Both the position numbers and the translations under genes were made by a program. Shown here piece by piece: positions 1-7,334 of a DNA stretch of 7,334 nt. The stretch's first letter is position 1. Each line of letters opens with the position of its first letter. The DNA is from an uncultured Verrucomicrobiota bacterium (GTDB taxonomy: Bacteria; Verrucomicrobiota; Verrucomicrobiia; Limisphaerales; UBA1096). The DNA lies in contig CAJWPV010000065.1 in NCBI GenBank assembly GCA_913045395.1, positions 1 through 7,334 of the forward strand, in the 5' to 3' direction. The notes under the pieces are model-generated. The model saw only the letters and a list, made by a program, of their open reading frames with translations. It had not been told where the DNA came from and ran no database searches.

Positions 1-2
1 GG

Positions 3-1445
3 AAGGTGAGCGAGGAGAGCGTGGAGTTCAGCACGGGGCACAACGAGGCGGGTTATGTGGCCAGATGGACGGATATTGCCCCGGGAGAGGATGGCAGGAT
101 AGTGATTCGGACCAGCCACAGTGTGGGGGAGGCCAACGGCGGCTTGGCCGGGGCCCACGCCTACAAGGGCTATGCGGGTGGCGCGTTCATGCTCGAACTA
201 CAGGGCGACGCGGGAGCGGTTGCCCCGGGGAAGGGGTTAAGCATCCTTCGTGTATTTCCAGGTGAAAATGAACTGGAAGCCCACCCGAACAGCCCTTTGC
301 ATGTGCTCATCGAACATGATGTCCACAAGGTGGATCCCGGTTCCGTGGAGCTATTTCTGGATGGCAAGAAAGTTGCATCGGTGGTGCAGCAGGACGGGGA
401 CAGGACTTTAATTGTTCATGAATCGGCCGGTGCGTTTGAAGATTTTTCCGACCACACTGTTAAGGTGGAGTTTGCTGATGAGAGTGATGCGCACCGTCAA
501 CACACCAAGTCATGGAATTTCACCGTCATGGACTGGACCCAGTATGATGCCCTCCCCGCTGATTTAGCCATTACGCAGGCTGACTTGAAAAAACAGGATC
601 GAGGATTCGCCATTCGAGTGGCCGCCACTGACCCCGATGAACCTGATCCCGACAAGGATATCCTGAGTGATATCGGGGATCTGTGGTGGATCTGGGACGA
701 GAAATATTCCGACCATTCCGATCGGACTCTCTTCAACTCCAAGGGTTATTATCTGGAACGTACCCAGATCAACTACCAGCGGGATGGGAGAACCATTGGA
801 AACAAGGCGGGGGAAAAACTTTTCCCCGGCATCAACGGCACCGAATCCCTCATCCCCGAGGGGTGGGAATTCCCCATCATTCATTTTGGCCTGGAGGCGA
901 CCGCCTATCTCGATCTAAAGAAGGGATATTACCACATGCAAATCACAACCACCCCGGGACACCTTCTCTACGTGGGGTTCGGGGATGAAGCCGAGGAACT
1001 GTACCCTGACGAATCGGTCAACCCAGGCCTCGATGACGCAAAGGCTTGGCAATACAACTTTGTCGTCGAAAAACCCGGTCTCTATCCCTTCACGCTGCTC
1101 TACTATGATTACCTGGGAGGGAGTTCCTCGTTGACCGCGAGCGGCGGGACGGCCTCTAGCCTGGAATGGTTAAATGTCGCGCCTACCGGGATGAAATTCC
1201 TGATCAACGAAGATGATGACCGGGCGATCACCGCCTATATCCCGCCTGATGCCATTGCCGAGGTGAGGCCCGCCACAATGAGTGTTTTGTTGCAGGACGG
1301 AAACATGATTGTTTCCTGGACCGAGCCGGGCACGTTACAGGGGGCCGAAAAGATTACCGGCCCGTGGAACGATGTCGTCGGGGTGTCTTCTCCGCACCCT
1401 GTGGCTCCCGGTTCAAGGGCGATGTTTTATCGTGTACGGCATTGA
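3..1445 (+). CDS. Modular secreted/surface protein, C-terminal part (5' end outside window)
   Basis: The frame is open to the left edge. The first in-window start codon, GTG at 6, touches the purine run before it with no spacing, and no signal peptide follows, so this is probably the tail of a longer exported protein. Residue numbers count from that GTG. Residues 1-65 look like the end of a beta-sandwich module (VEFST...YVARWTDIAPG...GGAFMLEL). Residues 78-175 resemble an Ig-like domain (DPGSVELFLDGKKVAS, ending in WNFTV). Residues 280-400 resemble a PA14-like or ligand-binding beta fold (ATAYLDLKKGYYHMQI, then GLYPFTLLYYDYLGGSSSL). Residues 423-479 form the short C-terminal module seen in verrucomicrobial secreted proteins, with VSWTEPGTLQGA, TGPW and FYRVR. 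No enzyme active site is recognisable and no C-terminal membrane anchor is visible. An adhesion or carbohydrate-binding role is inference. The coding call is secure; the function is not known. Confidence 0.85.
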   Translation, partial: KVSEESVEFSTGHNEAGYVARWTDIAPGEDGRIVIRTSHSVGEANGGLAGAHAYKGYAGGAFMLELQGDAGAVAPGKGLSILRVFPGENELEAHPNSPLHVLIEHDVHKVDPGSVELFLDGKKVASVVQQDGDRTLIVHESAGAFEDFSDHTVKVEFADESDAHRQHTKSWNFTVMDWTQYDALPADLAITQADLKKQDRGFAIRVAATDPDEPDPDKDILSDIGDLWWIWDEKYSDHSDRTLFNSKGYYLERTQINYQRDGRTIGNKAGEKLFPGINGTESLIPEGWEFPIIHFGLEATAYLDLKKGYYHMQITTTPGHLLYVGFGDEAEELYPDESVNPGLDDAKAWQYNFVVEKPGLYPFTLLYYDYLGGSSSLTASGGTASSLEWLNVAPTGMKFLINEDDDRAITAYIPPDAIAEVRPATMSVLLQDGNMIVSWTEPGTLQGAEKITGPWNDVVGVSSPHPVAPGSRAMFYRVRH

Positions 1446-1508
1446 ACCCTAAAATAATTACAGCTGGCCTTACATGTTGAACGGGTCCAGGTGATTACAC
1501 AAAAGACA

Positions 1509-1537
1509 TTGACGAAAGAGCCGTATGTTTATTTTAT
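1509..1537 (+). promoter_or_regulatory. Possible sigma70-like promoter of the propeller gene at 1553
   Basis: TTGACG at 1509-1514 matches the -35 consensus at 5 of 6 positions. TTTTAT at 1532-1537 matches the -10 consensus at 4 of 6, and the spacer is exactly 17 bp in an AT-rich stretch. Transcription would begin near 1544, leaving a leader of only about 9 nt before the ATG. That fits the lack of any Shine-Dalgarno sequence there. The match is by eye and could be chance. Confidence 0.35.
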
Positions 1538-1552
1538 CCGTGCATCTAATCA

Positions 1553-3448
1553 ATGAAGCGGTTGACACCACTCTGTGTTTGTGTGCTTGGCTTTGTATTG
1601 CTGAATGCGGCTGAGCAACAGCTAGTCAATACTCAGGAAATCACCACGCCATTCGTGAAACCGGCCGATGCGCTGGAGGGCATCTCGCTGCCGGATGAGT
1701 TTAGGGTGCAACTCAGCGCGGCCGAGCCGGACGTCCAGCAGCCGATCGCCATGGCTTGGGACAGTCGCGGGCGATTGTGGGTGGCCGAGTGCTACACCTA
1801 CGCCGAGAGCCGGGTGAACTTCGACTTGCGTCTAAAGGATCGCATTCTGATTTTCGAGGACACCGACAACGACGGCGTCTTTGACAGGCGAAAGGTGTTT
1901 TGGGATCAGGCGTCGCAACTGACGTCAATCGTGCTTGGGTTTGGCGGCGTCTGGGCCGCCTGCGCGCCCAATATCCTGTTTATTCCTGACCGCAACGGTG
2001 ACGACGTGCCGGACGATGTGCCGGAGGTGGTGCTCGACGGTTTCGACAATGACACCGTTCGTCACAACATCGTCAACGGGCTGAAGTGGGGACCGGATGG
2101 GTGGCTTTACGGGCGGCACGGCATCCTCGCCAATTCGGAGGTCGGCGTTCCGGGTACGTCACAGGAAAAGCGCGCACGCATCAATTGCAGTATTTTTCGC
2201 TACCATCCGGTTACGAAGGAGTTTGATGTTGTCTGCCGCGGCACAACCAATTCATGGGGACACGATTGGGACAGGCACGGGCAGCTCTTTTTCATCAACT
2301 CCGTCATTGGGCACCTCTGGCATGCCGTTCCCGGTGCGCGTTACCGGCGCATGTACGGCAACCACTTCGACAAGTTCCTGTACGAGCTCATCCCGCAAAC
2401 CGGCGATCACTTCCACTGGGACCAGGGCAACGAGCACTGGGCCGACCTCAAAAAGAAAGGCATGACCTTGACGAGCGATGCGGCCGGTGGCGGCCACGCG
2501 CATTGCGGGATGATGATCTATGGCGCAGACAACTGGCCGGAGGAATATCGTGGCCGTGTGTTCACGCTGAACCTGCACGGCCGTCGAATCAACCAGGACA
2601 CTTTGTACCGACAGGGGGCAGGCTACGCAGGTAGCCATGCAGACGATTTCATGTTGACCCGCGACTTGTGGTTTCGCGGCATTGATCTGGCCTACGGGCC
2701 TGACGGTGGTGTGTTCGTGCTCGATTGGTCGGACATCGGTGAGTGCCACGACAGTGACGGCATTCACCGCACCAGTGGTCGCATCTTCAAGATCACCCAT
2801 GGCAAAACCAAGGCGCTGAAAAAGGATTTAAGCAAACTGAGCAGCCTTGATTTGGCCAGGTTGCAAACCCACACCAACGAGTGGCACGTGCGAATGGCGC
2901 GCCGGTTGTTGCAGGAGCGTGCCGTCGCCGGGGATGACCTTGGCCAAGTGCGCGAACATTTGTTTGAACTTTACTCTGGGAGCGTATCAATTTCGCACCG
3001 TCTCCGCGCCATGTGGGCGCTGCACGCCACTGGCGGTTTGGATGAAGATTGGCTGCTTGAACAATCGAACGACGAAAGTGAGCATATTCGTGTTTGGGCG
3101 ATCAAACTGCTTACCGATGGTGGCCAAGTTTCAGTTGAGGTGCTCAGCCGCTTCGTCGAGATGGCTGGTTCGGACATGGCTGGTCTGGTTCAACTGAACC
3201 TTGCCTCGACGCTGCGTTTGCTCCCCTTGGCCAGCCGTTGGGCCTTGGCCACGCCGTTGGTTTCGCACAAGCGCTACTCTGCCGATCCGGTTTTACCCTT
3301 GATGATTTGGTACGGGATCAATCCGGCCGTTGGTGAAGACCGAGACAGGGCTGTTGAGCTTCTGGCCAAGTGCCAAATCCCAAAGATCCGTCAATTCATC
3401 GCCCGGCGCCTGGCCGGCGATCCTAGTGAAACTAAAGGGCAGGACTAA
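1553..3448 (+). CDS. Secreted PVC-type beta-propeller 'membrane-bound dehydrogenase' protein without heme domain
   Basis: This 631-residue protein matches the Planctomycetes/Verrucomicrobia putative membrane-bound dehydrogenase family (the TIGR02604 type). ATG 1553 is the first usable start because an in-frame TAA lies at 1547. Residues 1-20 form a Sec signal peptide (KR, then a hydrophobic run, cleavage probably near LNA/AEQQ). The propeller spans about 45-417, with blades marked by PIAMAWDSRGRLWVAE (64-79), a calcium-loop-like DTDNDGVFD (103-111), NGLKWGPDGWLYGRHG (175-190), GHDWDRHGQLFF (236-247), AGGGHAHCGMMIYG (311-324) and AYGPDGGVFVLDWSD (380-394). It ends in a typical GRIFKITHG. Residues 430-620 are helical and HEAT-like (WHVRMARRLLQER, IRVWAIKLL, KIRQFIARRL). 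Family members commonly continue into more HEAT repeats and a CxxCH cytochrome domain; here there is no CxxCH, and the stop lies 38 bp from a convergent gene. Substrate and true enzyme activity are unknown; sugar or alcohol oxidation is only suggested by the fold. Confidence 0.92.
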   Translation: MKRLTPLCVCVLGFVLLNAAEQQLVNTQEITTPFVKPADALEGISLPDEFRVQLSAAEPDVQQPIAMAWDSRGRLWVAECYTYAESRVNFDLRLKDRILIFEDTDNDGVFDRRKVFWDQASQLTSIVLGFGGVWAACAPNILFIPDRNGDDVPDDVPEVVLDGFDNDTVRHNIVNGLKWGPDGWLYGRHGILANSEVGVPGTSQEKRARINCSIFRYHPVTKEFDVVCRGTTNSWGHDWDRHGQLFFINSVIGHLWHAVPGARYRRMYGNHFDKFLYELIPQTGDHFHWDQGNEHWADLKKKGMTLTSDAAGGGHAHCGMMIYGADNWPEEYRGRVFTLNLHGRRINQDTLYRQGAGYAGSHADDFMLTRDLWFRGIDLAYGPDGGVFVLDWSDIGECHDSDGIHRTSGRIFKITHGKTKALKKDLSKLSSLDLARLQTHTNEWHVRMARRLLQERAVAGDDLGQVREHLFELYSGSVSISHRLRAMWALHATGGLDEDWLLEQSNDESEHIRVWAIKLLTDGGQVSVEVLSRFVEMAGSDMAGLVQLNLASTLRLLPLASRWALATPLVSHKRYSADPVLPLMIWYGINPAVGEDRDRAVELLAKCQIPKIRQFIARRLAGDPSETKGQD

Positions 3449-3486
3449 AGGTCCTACGCTTGGGCGCGCAGTTAAAAAGTATTCGC

Positions 3487-6400
3487 CTAGTTTGAGAACA
3501 CGGCATCGGCCCGATTACCGCCGGATTTGATGTAGGCGAAAAGGTCAAGCAGTTCGTCCTTGTTCAGAATGTTTATCAATGCGGGAGGCATTGGTGAGAT
3601 GGGGGAGGGCTTCACGCTCTTCACATCCGAGTGTTTCACGATGGTGACTAGATCCGGATCCAGAGGGTTGATTGAAATGTGCAATTCTCCGTTTTCCTCG
3701 AACAACACGCGGCCGTTCACAAGGTCGCCGTTTTTTCTGGTCACGAGCGATGATTCGTACTGGTCTGAGACGGCCTTGTTAGGGTTGATGATAGAGTCGA
3801 GCAGATCGCGTGTACCGAACCTGCTTGCGACGGAGGTCAGGTCGGGGCCGGTGGCTCCGCCCTGACCGTCAAATCGGTGGCAGGAGGCACAAAGCGCGGC
3901 GGCAAAACTGCGTTTGCCGTTCTCGAAGTTGCGGCGCTTCATATTGGCGTCGATCAACTCTGCGGTTTCCCCGAGTTTCCATAGCTGACCTGGGCCTTTT
4001 GGTGTCGGTGGCTTGGCTGGCTTGTATGCCAGCGAGGCGTCGCCGACGAGCTTCTCGAGTGCGGCACGCTCCTTAGCCGGTGCGTTGGCCAGGGCGTCTT
4101 TCTGGAAGTTTTTCAGGAAGCCACCGTAACTGACGCCGCCGCTCTTGGTTGCGGCATCTTTGTACCACTCGAAATATTTTTTACGCTGATCCTCTTTCCA
4201 GCCGTAGCGCAGGTTACGCAGCGTCATGGCATAGTGGAGGTTTTGGATCTCCGGCGTGTTGGCCAAGACCTTCTTAATAGTGCCACCATAGCCGTCGTTT
4301 CGGTCGAGCGCTTCCTTGTCAACCACCATCGTGGAGGCCACCTTGGTGTCCATCATGGCCAGAGTCTTGTCAATGACTGACGGCGCCTTTAGGAAGACGA
4401 GCAACTGCGAAAGCTCTCGGTTTAGGTCGGCGCTCTCGGCCGGGTATTGGCTATCGAACGAGTCGACCAGGCGCTTGGCCAAGTCCTTGCTGCCGGGTTC
4501 GCCCATTCGGACGAAAGCCAAGGCATATGCGCGGCTCAACCCAAGTTTTTGGCGTTCGCTAAGCTTGGCCAATTCGAGTGACAGCAGCTTATTAAGCAGG
4601 GCATCGCGTGAAGAGGCTTCTCCCATTCGGGCGAGAGCAACCGCACCGGTGATGACTGTGTCTGCCTTCTTGGCGTTGAGCACCTTCTTTTCCCATTCGC
4701 TGACCGGTTGGTTCTCGATGGCAATTCGGGCGGCGTATCGGATGAACCGGTCCCCGTGGCCGAGGTGTTTGAATGCGGCCTTGACGGCCTGGGTGTCCCG
4801 CCTCCCGTGGAAGGCCTCGAGCCGTTTTCGAAGTTTGCGCAACTTAGCCGCCTCTTTCTCGGCCTGTGTCGGGGGTTTCGTAGCGATGTCGCCGCCGCCC
4901 CATGTCACCCGGTACAGGGCGGATTGCGCGCGGCGTCCTCCGATAGCGAAGTACATTGCGCCGTCGCTGTGGAACACGAGGTCGGTTACCGGGAACGGCT
5001 TTCCGGCGACGAAGGTTTCGCGTGTACCTGTGTACGAGGCGCCGTTGGGTGTCAGGTGGATGGCGTAGATCGTGCCGAAGGTCCAGTCGAGTATGTAGAG
5101 TGCATCCTGGTAGCGTTTCGGGAAATTGGCGCCGGTGCCGAACTTTGTCCCAGTTGGGCAACCCGGGCCAATGTCGATCGCTGCTGGCAGGCTGTCCGGG
5201 TAGTAGGCAGGCCATTTGCCGGTGCCAGTGCGCCAGCCGTATTCACTGCCGCTGACGACGTGGTTGACGCGGGTAGGGCGGTACCACGGCGTGCCGTAGT
5301 CCCACTCCATGTCGGCATCAAAGGTGAAGAGTTCGTCGTGGGCGTTTAGAGCAAGGCCGTAAGCATTGCGGTAGCCGCTGGAGATGAGATCCCAGTTTTT
5401 GCCGTCGGGTGTGACCTGGCAAATCCAGCCACCCGGTGCGCGAATGGTCCGAGCGTGACCTCGGGCATCCGGTTGGCGAGGCAGAAGCAGATCCTCCTCA
5501 AACGCAGAGGGGTTGCGCTTGGTGTTGATGTCGTCCGGTAGCCGTGTGTGGTTGCCGGCGACAACGTAGAGGTTCTTTTTGTCGGGAGTCAGGATGACAT
5601 CATGTGGGCCGTGCTCGCCGCCGCCGTTGATTTTTTTCAATGTCTCGACTTTGTCGAGTTTGTCGTCACCGTTGGTGTCGATCACCCGGTAAAGACCGCT
5701 ACCGTGCCCGGCAATGCCGCCGCCGTTGACCACGACGTACAGGCTGTTGAACGCCCAGAGCAATCCATGCGCGTGGCCGATTGGAGCGTCGATTTTTTCG
5801 ATGTAAATCTTCGAGGCGTCTTCACCGATTTTTGGAGGAGTGATTCGGTAGAGGTGCCCGTACTGGTCTGAGGCGATGAGGCGGCCTTTGTGGTCCTCCG
5901 TCATCGCCACCCACGAGCCTTGCTCGCCCTTGGGCACGACATGCAGCAACTCCACCTTGAAGCCTTTGGCCAAGATGAGTTGCTCCGGGGCGGGAACACC
6001 CGGAGTGCCGCCATTGCCCTTGCTCGCCTTGGCGAACACATTGCCCCATGGCCCAACACCCAGCACGCCGGTCTCTTTGGAAGGCTTCCAGTCTTTGGCG
6101 TCGAAACTAAACGATTCCCAACCATTGGATTTCTTGCGACTTGAACTCCACGAGGCGTCGGTGTTGATGATCTTGTGGCGTGATGTGCTGGCGGCAATAT
6201 CCAGATGGCCCACCAAGCCGGCGACACTTCCTTGATTCCAGCCGCGCACTGCGATGACATTTCTACCGACTTTCAAATGCTTCTTTACGTCCGTTGTTCG
6301 AGCGTTGTTCCAGTCTCCACCGGCTAGCACTTTTTTGCCGTTGATAAACGCCTCGAAGCCGTTGTCGCATGACATTGTGAATTTGGCCGATTGGACCTGC

Positions 6401-6594
6401 TTGGCCCCGGGCCCTAGGTCCTTGGTATTGAGCTGGACGATTTTCCGGAAGAAAACCGTCTCGTTTTCCTGCGCCTCTCCGGGGCCCCAAATCCAGGATG
6501 GTTTCTTCGTGTCCGTAGTGCCTGTGGCTGTCGTGACAATAAGCCCGGCTATAATCACCCAGCTTCCGCCTGCTCGTTTCTGTAGGAAAGACAT
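3487..6594 (-). CDS. Exported beta-propeller / HEAT / cytochrome c protein (PVC CxxCH heme-binding family)
   Basis: This 1035-residue protein starts with a probable signal peptide (K6, R7, hydrophobic 11-20, cleavage near TATG/TTD). Residues 33-135 look like a galactose-binding-like beta-sandwich (SCDNGFEAFINGKKV, VGRNVIAVRGWN), as in N-terminal domains of some rhamnosidases. Residues 204-565 form a glucose/sorbosone-dehydrogenase-like propeller: GFKVELLHVVP (211-221), a calcium-loop-like DTNGDDKLD (306-314), GPHDVILTPD (329-338), SGYRNAYGLALN (406-417) and ILDWTFGTIYAIHL (501-514). Residues 580-850 are helical with HEAT-like repeats, where RMGEA (656-660) and RMGEP (696-700) recur 40 residues apart. 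The C-terminal region 870-1035 is the PVC heme-binding domain (TIGR02603 type). Its heme motif is CASCH (C902, C905, H906), followed by GPDL, NPNKAVSDQYES and SPMPPALI, with M1002 the likely distal ligand. It probably passes electrons from an oxidised substrate to the periplasmic chain; the substrate is unknown. No Shine-Dalgarno sequence precedes the ATG. It converges on the propeller gene at 1553-3448. Confidence 0.93.
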   Translation of the reverse strand: MSFLQKRAGGSWVIIAGLIVTTATGTTDTKKPSWIWGPGEAQENETVFFRKIVQLNTKDLGPGAKQVQSAKFTMSCDNGFEAFINGKKVLAGGDWNNARTTDVKKHLKVGRNVIAVRGWNQGSVAGLVGHLDIAASTSRHKIINTDASWSSSRKKSNGWESFSFDAKDWKPSKETGVLGVGPWGNVFAKASKGNGGTPGVPAPEQLILAKGFKVELLHVVPKGEQGSWVAMTEDHKGRLIASDQYGHLYRITPPKIGEDASKIYIEKIDAPIGHAHGLLWAFNSLYVVVNGGGIAGHGSGLYRVIDTNGDDKLDKVETLKKINGGGEHGPHDVILTPDKKNLYVVAGNHTRLPDDINTKRNPSAFEEDLLLPRQPDARGHARTIRAPGGWICQVTPDGKNWDLISSGYRNAYGLALNAHDELFTFDADMEWDYGTPWYRPTRVNHVVSGSEYGWRTGTGKWPAYYPDSLPAAIDIGPGCPTGTKFGTGANFPKRYQDALYILDWTFGTIYAIHLTPNGASYTGTRETFVAGKPFPVTDLVFHSDGAMYFAIGGRRAQSALYRVTWGGGDIATKPPTQAEKEAAKLRKLRKRLEAFHGRRDTQAVKAAFKHLGHGDRFIRYAARIAIENQPVSEWEKKVLNAKKADTVITGAVALARMGEASSRDALLNKLLSLELAKLSERQKLGLSRAYALAFVRMGEPGSKDLAKRLVDSFDSQYPAESADLNRELSQLLVFLKAPSVIDKTLAMMDTKVASTMVVDKEALDRNDGYGGTIKKVLANTPEIQNLHYAMTLRNLRYGWKEDQRKKYFEWYKDAATKSGGVSYGGFLKNFQKDALANAPAKERAALEKLVGDASLAYKPAKPPTPKGPGQLWKLGETAELIDANMKRRNFENGKRSFAAALCASCHRFDGQGGATGPDLTSVASRFGTRDLLDSIINPNKAVSDQYESSLVTRKNGDLVNGRVLFEENGELHISINPLDPDLVTIVKHSDVKSVKPSPISPMPPALINILNKDELLDLFAYIKSGGNRADAVFSN

Positions 6595-6606
6595 CGGCGC
6601 AAAAAT

Positions 6607-6658
6607 CAGTGATCTCGTCCCTAAACGCCAGCAGAAAGAGACGCAAGTTGAATCACTG
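6607..6658. repeat. 7-bp inverted repeat in the divergent intergenic region
   Basis: CAGTGAT (6607-6613) and its exact complement ATCACTG (6652-6658) are separated by 38 bp. Together they span most of the gap between the leftward cytochrome protein and the rightward glycosyltransferase. The arms could be paired regulator half-sites or a matter of chance. The right arm would lie inside the coding region if the glycosyltransferase starts at TTG 6648. Confidence 0.3.
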
Positions 6659-6683
6659 TGTGCGTCCGGTTACGCTTCTTCAA

Positions 6684-7334
6684 GTGCTTGTGTCCATTGT
6701 CATCCCGGCCTTCAACGAGGAAAAGTACCTGCCCGGAACCCTCGAGGCAGCCCACAAGGCGTGTGCCGCGTTTGATCAGGCCGGATGGGCGAGTGAGATC
6801 GTTGTCTGCGATAACAACTCGACCGACCAGACGGCCTCGGTGGCCAGGGCCAATGGCGTGCGGGTGGTGTTCGAGTCGTTCAACCAGATCGCCGCGTCAC
6901 GAAATGCCGCCGGCCGTGCCGCCAGGGGCGACTGGCTGGTGTTTGTCGATGCCGACACACAGGTGACACCGATGCTCTTTCGCGAAATGATGCGGGCGAT
7001 GACACGTGACGACTGTCTTGGTGGCGGTTGCCCGGTGACGTTCGACAGCGGCCCATGGCTTGCCCGTCAGACAGTGATTATCTGGAATACCATCGGCCGG
7101 GTGATGCGTTGGGCTGCCGGCTCGTTTTTATTTTGTCGCGCATCCGCCTTTCGAGAGCTTGGCGGCTTCAGTCAGGACTGGTTCGCCGCCGAGGAGGTTG
7201 AATACTGCATTCGCCTTAACCGGCTGGGGCAACGCTTGGCCAAGCGCATGATGATATTGAACGAGCCGGTGATCAGTTCCGGGCGCAAGGTTCGCGCATT
7301 GTTCACGCTAAAGAATTTGGCACACGGCCTGGAA
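6684..7334 (+). CDS. Family 2 glycosyltransferase, 3' end outside window
   Basis: The frame is open to the window edge and gives 217 residues from GTG 6684. The product begins MLVSIVIPAFNEEKYLPGTL, the classic GT-A nucleotide-binding start. Next come IVVCDNNSTDQT (39-50), ASRNAAGRAARGDWLVFVDADT (71-92) with the metal-binding D89-A-D91, and GGFSQDWFAAEEVEYCIRL, where E170 and E171 sit at the usual acidic catalytic position. It should transfer a sugar from a nucleotide-sugar donor to a lipid or glycan acceptor on the cytoplasmic side; the acceptor cannot be read. No transmembrane segment is clear in the visible part, and short GT2 proteins of this type are only slightly longer, so little may be missing. 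No ATG is available. GTG 6684 fits family N-termini best, but GTG 6660 and TTG 6648 (with AAAGAG seven bases upstream) are in frame and possible. It is divergent from the cytochrome gene and shows no link to it. Confidence 0.9.
   Translation, partial: MLVSIVIPAFNEEKYLPGTLEAAHKACAAFDQAGWASEIVVCDNNSTDQTASVARANGVRVVFESFNQIAASRNAAGRAARGDWLVFVDADTQVTPMLFREMMRAMTRDDCLGGGCPVTFDSGPWLARQTVIIWNTIGRVMRWAAGSFLFCRASAFRELGGFSQDWFAAEEVEYCIRLNRLGQRLAKRMMILNEPVISSGRKVRALFTLKNLAHGLE

Noticed and set aside
810..827. Inverted repeat GGGGAAAA-AC-TTTTCCCC, terminator-like
   Set aside because: It lies in the middle of an intact reading frame and simply encodes part of GEKLFP. The 2-nt loop is too tight and transcription must continue past it.
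1446..1552. The gap between the first two genes as a site for a small RNA or terminator
   Set aside because: I find no stable stem with a T-run and no tRNA-like pattern; only the possible promoter stands out.
2252..2800. A 182-codon minus-strand open frame
   Set aside because: It lies antisense to the conserved propeller blades of the 1553-3448 gene. The product is Val/Ala-rich without a recognisable motif.
3441..3455. Hairpin AGGAC-TAAAG-GTCCT over the stop codon at 3446-3448, a possible terminator
   Set aside because: The stem is only 5 bp and no T-run follows on either strand, so an intrinsic terminator is not supported.
4316..5068. A 250-codon plus-strand open frame, with a second overlapping one at 4708-5349
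   Set aside because: Both lie antisense inside the well-supported 1035-residue cytochrome protein. Their translations are low-complexity Ser/Arg-, Val- or Ala-rich and show no domain, as expected of shadows in GC-rich coding DNA.
6254..6775. A 173-codon plus-strand frame spanning the divergent gap
   Set aside because: It overlaps the start of the cytochrome gene and the glycosyltransferase N-terminus in another frame, and has no family features.

Overview
The window looks like chromosomal DNA from a Verrucomicrobiota or Planctomycetota (PVC) bacterium, most likely a verrucomicrobial one. Two genes belong to the PVC-specific group of secreted beta-propeller 'membrane-bound dehydrogenase' / CxxCH heme-binding proteins. 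The first gene ends in the short 'SWTEPGTLQGA...GPW...FYRVR' module that I associate with verrucomicrobial secreted proteins. Shine-Dalgarno signals are weak or absent, which also fits. This assignment comes from family recognition, not from a database search.

Layout: (1) 3-1445 (+), the C-terminal part of a modular secreted or surface protein whose start lies before the window. (2) 1446-1552, a short gap with a possible sigma70-like promoter very close to the next start. (3) 1553-3448 (+), a secreted PVC beta-propeller protein followed by a short helical (HEAT-like) tail, without the cytochrome c domain that commonly ends this family. (4) 3449-3486, a 38-bp gap between convergent genes. (5) 3487-6594 (-), a 1035-residue exported protein with a galactose-binding-like domain, a beta-propeller, a HEAT-like helical region and a C-terminal cytochrome c domain (CASCH, with a distal Met candidate). 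(6) 6595-6683, a divergent intergenic region with a 7-bp inverted repeat. (7) 6684-7334 (+), a family 2 glycosyltransferase that runs off the window.

The two propeller genes face each other, so they are not one transcript, but they may serve the same periplasmic or surface oxidation and carbohydrate-use physiology. One has the heme domain and the other lacks it. The glycosyltransferase is divergently oriented and shows no clear functional link. I see no RNA genes, CRISPR array, insertion sequence, phage gene or defence system. The unusual points are the heme-less propeller protein beside a heme-bearing relative and the domain architecture of the 1035-residue protein. I do not see strong evidence for a wholly new system.
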